46,016 nt of DNA from Pelagophyceae sp. CCMP2097. Lineage: Eukaryota > Sar > Pelagophyceae. This document shows, piece by piece, positions 39,827 to 46,016 of this stretch (positions are counted from its first letter, which is position 1; the number at the start of each line of letters is the position of its first letter). Below the pieces are notes generated by a model, which worked only from the letters and a program-made list of their open reading frames with translations, was not told the DNA's origin and ran no database searches. The stretch is from contig MU657212.1 of assembly GCA_026770575.1 (NCBI GenBank), positions 51,422-97,437 of the forward strand. Reading direction: 5' to 3'. A program made the translations under genes and the position numbers.

Positions 39827-41191
39827 TCACGACGCGTCTGCGGAGACAAGCGCGTCTCGCTTGCCCGCGTCGGTGGGGAGCGCGAGTAGGACGGGGACGG
39901 CGGCAGCGGCGAAGGACGCCGCGGCGACGAAGCACGCGGCGGACGAGTGGAGCGCGGGCACCGAAAGGACTTTGGCCATCATCGAGTAGGCCGAGAGCTC
40001 TGCCGCCGTCTCGAGGAGCGCGGCGGCGCCGAGGGCTGCGGCGCGGCCGTGGGCGCCTCGCGACCCGACGACCATGGCTCGAAGTGCTGCGTTGGCCGGC
40101 ATCTCGAGCTCGAGGACGAACATGCCCGCGATGAACGCCCCCTCGTTGTGCCCCGCGGCGCCGCAGAGTGATGCGCCGCAAACGGCCAAGGCGAGGAAGA
40201 GTAGGCACATTTTGTACTCGTCGTGCCGCAAGAGGATGGCCACTTGCCGCGCGCCGATGGTCATCGCAAACGTCGCGACGACGCCCTGGCCCGAATAGAT
40301 CAAGCCCTGGAACGCCGGCCGCCAGTGGAAGAGCTGGTGGCCCAGCAAAGGCCAAAGGAACTCGAGGCCGCGGAGGCCCACCCAGTGCAAGAAGCACGCC
40401 GCGCCGACGAGGACCTGGCGCCGACTCTGCCCAAAGTAGAACAGGGCCGCGAGGGGCGTAAACGCGACCCAGGCCGCGGGCCGCCGCTTCGCCAAGGGGG
40501 CGCCTTCCGCGTCGGCGGGCGCGTCGCCGGCGAGCGGCGAGTAGACCGCGTCGTCGGCCGGCGCCGTCTTGGCGCGCTGCAGCGTCTCGGGCGCCGTGAC
40601 CGCGGCGAGGAATGCGACGAGGCTCAGCGCCGCGGCGCAGAGGTAGGCGGCTGGGAAGCCCCAGCGCTGCGCTATCGCGGTGAAGCTCGCGGGCGCGAAG
40701 ATGCCGGCGGCGAAGACGGCGCCCTCGACGAAGGAAAACTCGACGGCGACGCGGTCCGGGGTCTGCGCCGCCTCGACGATGTCCGCCACGCCGCCAAAGG
40801 TCACCGCCAGCAGCGCCCACGGGCTGGCGATCGAAGACGCGAACGTGTGGCCGATGAGGAGCCACCTCGGCGACGGCGCTAAAGCGCAGACGAGGCCGTC
40901 AAGAAATGAGAACGCGGTGATGGTCACGAGCATCGGCCGGCGGCCGACGCGGTCCGAGAGCTCGCAGACGGCGCACGTCGTCGCGGCCGCCGCGAGGTTC
41001 GAGGAAATCTGCAGGCGCGCGATGAAGCGCGTCGCCTCGGCGTCGTCGTCGCCCGACGCGAGCATCGAGATGAGCTGCAGCGGGAGCAGGACCTTGAGGA
41101 CGACCATTGGCACGATGGCGAATAACAGCGTTGCTGCCGCCCGGACGACGCGCCGGCCCGGCAGCGCCGCGCCGCGGCCCGCGCACGCCAT
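39827..41191 (-). CDS. Major facilitator superfamily transporter
   Basis: A single ORF of 454 residues, ATG 41191 to TGA 39827. About twelve hydrophobic segments are visible, split 6+6 by a polar loop at residues about 205-250 (ETLQRAKTAPADDAVYSPLA). Motif A of the MFS, LSDRVGRRPMLV, lies between TM2 and TM3. ASPWALLAVTFGGVADIV and FVEGAVFAAGIFAPASF fit TM4-TM5 of the tetracycline/drug-type branch. The layout resembles algal and plant tetracycline-resistance-like (hippocampus-abundant-transcript-type) transporters; the substrate cannot be told. It lies 178 bp from the stop of the giant gene, convergent with it. Cytosolic Lys/Asp-rich termini are short. Confidence 0.85.
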   Translation of the reverse strand: MACAGRGAALPGRRVVRAAATLLFAIVPMVVLKVLLPLQLISMLASGDDDAEATRFIARLQISSNLAAAATTCAVCELSDRVGRRPMLVTITAFSFLDGLVCALAPSPRWLLIGHTFASSIASPWALLAVTFGGVADIVEAAQTPDRVAVEFSFVEGAVFAAGIFAPASFTAIAQRWGFPAAYLCAAALSLVAFLAAVTAPETLQRAKTAPADDAVYSPLAGDAPADAEGAPLAKRRPAAWVAFTPLAALFYFGQSRRQVLVGAACFLHWVGLRGLEFLWPLLGHQLFHWRPAFQGLIYSGQGVVATFAMTIGARQVAILLRHDEYKMCLLFLALAVCGASLCGAAGHNEGAFIAGMFVLELEMPANAALRAMVVGSRGAHGRAAALGAAALLETAAELSAYSMMAKVLSVPALHSSAACFVAAASFAAAAVPVLLALPTDAGKRDALVSADAS

Positions 41192-41784
41192 CGCCGCCGC
41201 GCCGCGCGCCCGACGGACGGACAGAGCCGCACTGAGGCCTGGCTCTCGACGCGAGCCAGGCTCTCGACGCAGCCCGGCTCTCGACGCGCGCGAGGCCTCT
41301 AGACCCGACTCAAGAAGGAACCAAAAATACCAGTTGGGAACATTCCACAGAACTTTGGAAGAAACGTCTCGGAGCTATCTGGACCGCCACAATCAAATCG
41401 GCGCGGAGAGCCCGAGACGCTGGTGCGGGGCCACTTCCGAGTGCCGACCCCTGAGTGAGGTCCTCAGCACTTCAAAGCGTGGCAAGGGAAAGCCAAAGTC
41501 TTCCTCCTATCTCGAGCGGGTTTTCTTCTTGGAATCCTTCATAGAATTCTATAAAAGCACCTCGAGCCCCGCAAGTCGCCCGCGTGCACGCAATAAGTAC
41601 ACCCGCTACAAGCAGTCATGCTTGTAATGCAAAGGGACACGGAACGCGTTAACGGCTGGTTGTCCGTGCTTGCCCTTCGGGTTTTCAGGAAACAGCCGTG
41701 CGGGCCCAACTGGTCCAGACGGGATCCAACTGTGGGACTCGGGGCCGACGGTGAAAGCGGGCATCGCGCGGGATCCCGCCGGCG
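41192..41784. other. Intergenic with tandem and dispersed repeats
   Basis: 593 bp between divergent genes. GGCTCTCGACGC occurs three times at 41241, 41259 and 41276, as imperfect 17-18-bp tandem units. The repeat shared with 21248 is at 41501-41528, inside an AT-richer block (41320-41570). No gene was seen. A frame upstream of 41785 is open for a short distance but has no coding signal I trust. Confidence 0.5.
41501..41528. repeat. Dispersed repeat, inverted partner of 21248-21274
   Basis: TTCCTCCTATCTCGAGCGGG and the following TTTTC match the reverse complement of the 21.25-kb copy with about two core mismatches. Confidence 0.6.
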
Positions 41785-43465
41785 ATGATTGGTTTCGTGA
41801 AGCAGCGGCGGCGCGGGCCCGACGGGCTTTGGGCCTGGGAGAAGATTGAGCTGGCCCTCGAACTGGACTGCCTATTCGTCGGCGGCGCCGGCGGCCAGCG
41901 CATCGACTACGCCCACATCGAGCACGTGGCCTCGTGGCAGAGCGGGTGCGTCGCCGTGTCACGCGGTTGCCGCCACCATCACACGACGGACAGGTTCGAC
42001 GTCGTCCGGCTCGGCGGCGGCAGTTCGCTGTCGTTCATCGCAGAGTCCGCCGCTTCGAGCACCGAGTGGGTCGGCGCCATCCTCCACCGGTGAGGAGCCT
42101 GCGTACCGGCTCGTCCGGGCGCGGCCGTCGACGGGCGACGTCGAGCTAGGCTTGGGGCGGCGCCGCCGCGCGACTCGGACGACGCCCTGCGGCTCCTGGA
42201 GAGAGAGGCATCGCGGCCGCCGGCCGCGCCGCGCCTCTCCGGGGGACGCTTCGACGAGGCGCACCACGGCCTCGACGTCGACGCGCGCGCGCCCCGGAAG
42301 CCCCGGCCGCCGCCGCCCGGAAACGGCGGAGCGGCGACGGACCCCGATCTTGCCGCGACGGCGACGCGCACGCTGTCGCGATCCCCCGCCGACGACTCGC
42401 CGACGGGCACGGGGCGGTCCTATCTCGGCGACGCCTCTCCCGGCTCCGACGCGGGCGCGTCGCGCGACGCGGCGTCGAGCTGGGCGACGCACCGCGGCAG
42501 CGCGCACGACCCGGGCCACCGGAGGGTGTTCGCCGGCGACTCTACGATTGAGACGTCGGACGTGCGCGACGTCGGCAGCCCGAGCGGCGGCGACGAATTT
42601 TCCCGCGGCAACGTCGTCCTCCTCGAGCAGCAGCGCGCGCGCGAGCGCCTCGTGGCGCGGCACTTTAGCGCGGACCGCGCCACAGTCGAGGACGACTGGC
42701 CGTTGGGGCGGCTCATCGAGCGCGACGCCGCGGACGCAGCCGCGCTGCGCGTCCGCCACCACGACACGGCGCTCGTCGCGCAGGACTGCGGGTTGCGACG
42801 ACCGCCCGAGCAGCCCGCGGCGATGACGGCGGTGCGTCGCCCCTGCGCCCGCGCGGCGCCGCCCTGAGCGTCGCTCGTAGGGGACGCAGACGCTGGCGCC
42901 CGCGTCCGAGGACGCGGCGGCGCGGCTGGCGGTGCGCGTGGCGGCGCTGACGGAGGAGGTGGCATCTCTGTCGATGCGGCGCGCGGCCGACGCGGCGGCG
43001 CACGCGGCGGCGCGGCGCGCGGACGTCGACGCGGCGCGGGCGCTGCAGGCCGAAGTCGCGGCGCTGCGGCGCTCGGCGGCGGCAAACGAGGCGGCGCGCG
43101 GCGACGCCGAGCGCGCGGCCGGCGCGCACCGCGCGGCGCGGGACCGCGCCGAGGCCGAGGCGCGCGGCGTGGCCGCGGACAACGCGTCCCTCGGCGCGCG
43201 GTGCAGCGCGGCGCGCGACGTCGCGCGCACGGACCGCGCCTGCGCGGAGCAGCTGGCGAAGCGCCTCGAGATCGCGCTCGACGAAAACGCGCACCTGGAA
43301 AACGAGTGGCGCCGCGCCGTCGCGGAGAAGCGCACGCTCGTCGACACGTTGGAGAGGCACGACAAACTCCTCTACGGAAGGCACTCGGCGCAGCACGGCG
43401 CCCAACACCTTCTCAAGCCAAAGCAGCAGCTCGCGAGGCCGCAGCAGAGTGGAGCCTTTAAATAA
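41785..43465 (+). CDS. PH-like domain plus long coiled-coil protein
   Basis: Three exons (41785-42089, 42150-42831, 42890-43465; introns 60 and 58 nt with GTGAGG and GTGCGT donors) give 520 residues in phase. Residues 1-103 look like a pleckstrin-homology fold: GFVKQRRRGPDGLWAWEKIE for strands 1-2, DYAHIEHVASW, and the C-terminal helix SLSFIAESAASSTEWVGAIL with its invariant-type Trp. A disordered Pro/Ser/Asp-rich linker follows. A helical block (VLLEQQRARERLVARHFSAD) comes next, and then about 150 residues of Ala/Arg/Glu coiled coil ending in a Gln/Lys-rich tail. Phosphoinositide binding is possible but unproven; the PH call rests on pattern only. A membrane-linked scaffold is a reasonable guess. 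The intron starting at 42832 has matching ends (TGCGTC / GACGCA inverted). Confidence 0.65.
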
Positions 43466-43798
43466 CACACGTCGATGACACGGGCCGGCGCCGGCGGGTG
43501 GCGAGGCCCGAGTTTCGCGACTGCCCGGAGCACCCTGGCGGCGGTGGACAGGGTCGCGAGGGCGCTGACGGGGCCGTGGTGCGGTGCTTCAATGCTCAAA
43601 TGAGCGACGCCAGTCGGAAGCACTAGTGGGGGCCGTGATGAGCGTACGGGAGGGAGGGTCGCGAGTCGTGGCGTTGCGGCGGCATCTCCAGGGTCGTGGC
43701 AGCATCTCTGCAAGTGGGCCTCGCCTTCTTGCGGGCTGCTCGATGTAGTTCGTTGCGCATGGCACCGACACGTCGGTACCACAGAGATCTTACGCACG
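43466..43798. other. Convergent intergenic region, nothing recognised
   Basis: 333 bp between two convergent genes. It is GC-rich, with short open frames on both strands but no coding pattern, and probably holds 3-prime UTRs. Confidence 0.5.
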
Positions 43799-45408
43799 TC
43801 AATGCCGGTGGCGCGTCGCTCGCGCGCCCCTTGGTTCCTCGACGGCGAGCACCTCTGTTTCGGGCATTCTTCCCCCGAGCACAAGGATCCGCGGTGCTTC
43901 CTCCGCGACGTCGAGCCGGACGGCTGCGATGGCACTGCGCCCAGCCTGCATGGTTGGCCCAGGCGAAAACTCCATCGTCGCCACGTCGAGGAGCTCGGTC
44001 GTGGCCAATAGTGTGCATGACGAGTCCGATGCGCCGATGACGAGGACGTGTCGAGCATCGACTTGCACGGCCGCGCACTTACAGCGCGCCGAGCCCATAG
44101 ACGGGCCGGGCGCGAACGCCATGGTCCGGATGTCGAGGACCTCCGTCGTGTTCAATACTTGTCCTGGACCTGGACTGCCACCGGTGACCATGATGCGGTG
44201 CTCGTCGAGCGCGACGGCCGCGCAGCAGTAGCGTGGAGAGGCCATGGCGGGCCCCTGCGAGAAGTCCATCGTGTCCAGGCTGAAAATCTCGGTAGTCGAT
44301 AAGATAGACCCGCCATCGTAACCGCCGTAACCGCCAACGACGAGGATCCTGCGAGCGTCGAGTGCGACAGCAGCACACATGTCTCGTGGAGATTGCATCA
44401 CCGGCCCCGGCGTGACCGTGACCGTCGAGAGGTGGAAGATCTCCGTCGTGTTTAAACATCCACCACCGAAGCCGCCAACCACAAGCACGCGGTCTGCGTC
44501 TATCTGAACGGCCGCGCAGCCGTGTCGTCCCGCAAGCAAGTTCGGCCCAGCCGTAAACGCCATCGTCTGCGTGTCGAGCAATAACGTCGAGTCTAAAGAA
44601 GACCCACTCGGACGACCATACTCGCCGGCGACGTGACCGCCAAACACGACGCCGCGTCGTCGGTCCACAGCCGCGCGCCGAACACGGCAACCTCGAGGCC
44701 AAAGTAGTCCAGCTCCTTCATCATGGATTCTTGCGCGGCCTCGGATAATGCGCAGATCGTCCTCTGCATGTGCGAGCCGTCGAGGTCGCGGAGGAAGTCG
44801 AGGATCAGCCGGAAGCGCTCGCCGTCGCGGTCGATGAAGATGGACCCGTCCTCTGGATCGGACTGCAGCATCGCGTCGCAGCGCCCGAACATGCGGCCGA
44901 GCATCGAGTCCTCGACCTTTGTCAGCACGGCGCGCGACGTATTTAAGCGCGCGCCGCCCACGTTAAGCTTGACGATGCCGTCGGGCGGCGGTGCCGCCGC
45001 CCGCATGCGCGCCTTCTCGTCGTCCAACTCGGCGCGGTCGCGCTCGACGGCCGCGCGCTTCTCCTCGAGCGTAGCTTCTCCGCGCGCGAGCTTGTCGTCG
45101 ACTTGCCGCATCATGGCCGCGCGGTCGTCTTGGAGCGCCTGCCGGTCCTTTGCGAGCAGGGCCTGTGATGGAATTTTTTTCGACATGGCCGAGCTCGGGC
45201 TTTCAGAGGTGATGTGTACGTCGGGTTGCACGATGGGAAGGTGGGAGCCGCCCGGTCTTCGGTTTCACTGATGCAAGACGCCGGTTCGGACCATCTCGGC
45301 GTCAAAGGCCCGCTCGAGGGCGCCGAGCGCCGAGGCGTGCGTCGCGTGGGTGCGCTGGACGGTCGCGAGGGCGCCGAGCGCGGGGGTGAAAGTGGACGGG
45401 GCCGCCAT
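43799..45408 (-). CDS. BTB (KCTD/T1-type)-kelch protein
   Basis: A likely first exon (45408-45269, MAAPSTFTPALGALATVQRT and on) joins across a 69-nt GTGAAA...GAAAG intron to continuous coding from 45199. A coiled coil (KDRQALQDDRAAMMRQVDDK) precedes a T1/KCTD-type BTB domain: VKLNVGGARLNTSRAVLTK, DGSIFIDRDGERFRLILDFL, MMKELDYFGLE. From about 44650 the other minus frame carries at least five kelch repeats of about 48 residues (CAAVALDARRILVVGGYGGY, STTEIFSLDTMDFSQGPAM) to TGA at 43799. The two parts are in different frames. A roughly 53-nt GTTTGG...TTTAG intron would join them, but the donor is poor, so an indel is an alternative. BTB-kelch proteins often recruit cullin-3 ubiquitin ligase; KCTD-type BTB with kelch is an uncommon pairing. 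The function is inferred. Confidence 0.7.
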
Positions 45409-45541
45409 CGTCTCCGAGGGCCTTCCGAGTCAGGCTCGCAGCACGGAGCTCGCGACGTGTCGCACAGTGGCTCAACAAGTCTCATTAAAATCACGAGATC
45501 TCAATAGGAAATCCTAAAGCTGAAAGTTATCTAAATTTTTG

Positions 45542-45604
45542 AGGACCCGAAGGGTCCTTGCCGTTTATTCAACGTCAGTTTACGGCAAGGGCCCTTCGGG
45601 TCCT
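45542..45604. repeat. 23-bp inverted repeat hairpin
   Basis: Arms 45542-45564 and 45582-45604 (AGGACCCGAAGGGTCCTTGC and on) are reverse complements with one mismatch, around a 17-nt loop. The left arm itself contains the palindrome GGACCC-GAA-GGGTCC. The motif GGACCCGAAGG also occurs in the end repeat at 45905. Confidence 0.85.
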
Positions 45605-45632
45605 TTGATTGAAGGATTACCAGGGGCAATTA

Positions 45633-45688
45633 TGTCTGTCTGTCTGTTTGTCTGTTTGTCTGTCTGTCCGTCCGTCTGTCTGTCTGTC
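45633..45688 (+). repeat. (TGTC)n microsatellite
   Basis: About 14 tetranucleotide units of TGTC with a few TTTG and CGTC variants. Confidence 0.95.
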
Positions 45689-45741
45689 GCCGGGTCCATC
45701 CGTGAGGTTCCACCTTTGGGAAGAAGAAAAAAACAGCAACT

Positions 45742-45900
45742 CGGCCGATTTAGCGATTGGTGGTTGATGCGATCGCTAAAATTGGGAGTTGAGGTCGAGC
45801 AGGAGCCTCATTGGAATCATCATAGAAGAAGTTTTTGGTCACAGGTTCGAATCTGGTCGGCCGCAAAAAAAAGAAAAAATAAATAGCTCAATAAGAAATA
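45742..45900 (+). other. tRNA-like / SINE-like structured element (candidate)
   Basis: CGGCCGA (45742-45748) pairs perfectly with TCGGCCG (45857-45863), like an acceptor stem. Inside is a 9-bp stem TTTAGCGAT / ATCGCTAAA (45749-45757 and 45772-45780) resembling a long D-arm. Before the 3-prime strand is GGTTCGAATCT (45844-45854), close to the RNA polymerase III B-box. An A-rich tail follows. The T-stem pairs poorly and the A-to-B-box distance is long, so it is not a normal tRNA. A tRNA-derived SINE or tRNA pseudogene is possible. Confidence 0.3.
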
Positions 45901-45904
45901 AAAT

Positions 45905-46016
45905 TACAAGAGCGCGCCGGAGGCACACGGAGGACCCGAAGGATACAGCCAAATCCCATTGCAATGCCCACGTAAATAATTGAAATTATTTAATTAATCG
46001 CTGAACTTTCAAATCC
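45905..46016 (-). repeat. Dispersed repeat, copy 3 (right end, inverted)
   Basis: Bases 45905-45999 are the reverse complement of 1-95 with one mismatch. Bases 46000-46016 continue with sequence shared with copy 2. The copy runs off the window. Confidence 0.85.

Noticed and set aside
43372..44078. Minus-strand frames overlapping the kelch coding region
   Set aside because: Ser/Arg/Cys-rich shadow frames; the kelch frame shows regular repeat spacing.
45633..45688. Possible CRISPR or regulatory repeat
   Set aside because: It is a simple TGTC tetranucleotide microsatellite without spacers.

Overview
This is nuclear DNA from a GC-rich, intron-bearing unicellular eukaryote. The gene set suggests a photosynthetic stramenopile; a pelagophyte such as Aureococcus is my best guess. 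The reasons are strongly GC-biased codons, very short introns (mostly 45-105 nt, several exactly 48 nt) with GTGCGY or GTGAGN donors, tightly packed genes on both strands, eukaryote-only families (DRG GTPase, BRO1, REEP/HVA22, cyclophilin, GT31, KCTD/BTB-kelch), very large FG-GAP/Calx-beta surface proteins, and a short AT-rich insert resembling a giant-virus helicase. The species assignment is inference. Gene models were built by hand from reading frames, GT-AG sites and phase agreement, so exon edges are predictions.

Layout. 0.3-4 kb: TPR protein (-), divergent cyclophilin-like protein (+), small TPR co-chaperone-like protein (-). 4.1-6.6 kb: BRO1-domain protein with a C-terminal NZF zinc finger (+). 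7-9.9 kb: secreted or type I membrane protein with a Pro-rich stalk (+). 10.4-11.3 kb: unrecognised gene (-). 11.6-13.2 kb: GT32-like glycosyltransferase (+). 13.3-15.6 kb: REEP/HVA22-like protein with a very long Pro-rich tail (-). 15.9-17 kb: AT-rich island with a truncated UvrD-like helicase. 17-18.2 kb: MgtC/SapB-like membrane protein (+). 18.9-20.6 kb: tandem GT31-like protein (-). 20.6-23.1 kb: gene-poor, rich in inverted and dispersed repeats. 23.2-26.7 kb: DRG1-type GTPase (-) and a DUF2235-like alpha/beta hydrolase (-). 27.1-39.6 kb: one giant gene (+) for a secreted protein of about 4,190 residues built from beta-sandwich repeats, FG-GAP repeats, a lectin-like insert and a Calx-beta-like domain. 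39.8-41.2 kb: MFS transporter (-). 41.8-43.5 kb: PH-like/coiled-coil protein (+). 43.8-45.4 kb: BTB(T1)-kelch protein (-). 45.5-46 kb: repeats.

How the genes relate: there is no operon logic, as expected for a eukaryote. Several products share an endomembrane or surface theme: glycosyltransferases, an ER-shaping REEP, an ESCRT-type BRO1 protein, and two secreted adhesin-like proteins. Neighbours are often divergent (2.1/2.3 kb, 3.9/4.1 kb, 26.7/27.1 kb) or convergent (13.2, 39.7, 43.6 kb).

A repeat of about 95-120 bp occurs three times: at base 1, at 22.45 kb in the same orientation, and inverted at the right end. Either the window ends are assembly breaks in a high-copy repeat, or this is an element family. 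I found no single complete new defence or mobile system. The most unusual items are the BRO1-NZF fusion, the tandem GT31 with a degenerate second half, the giant FG-GAP protein, the viral helicase fragment and the cluster of palindromic repeats.
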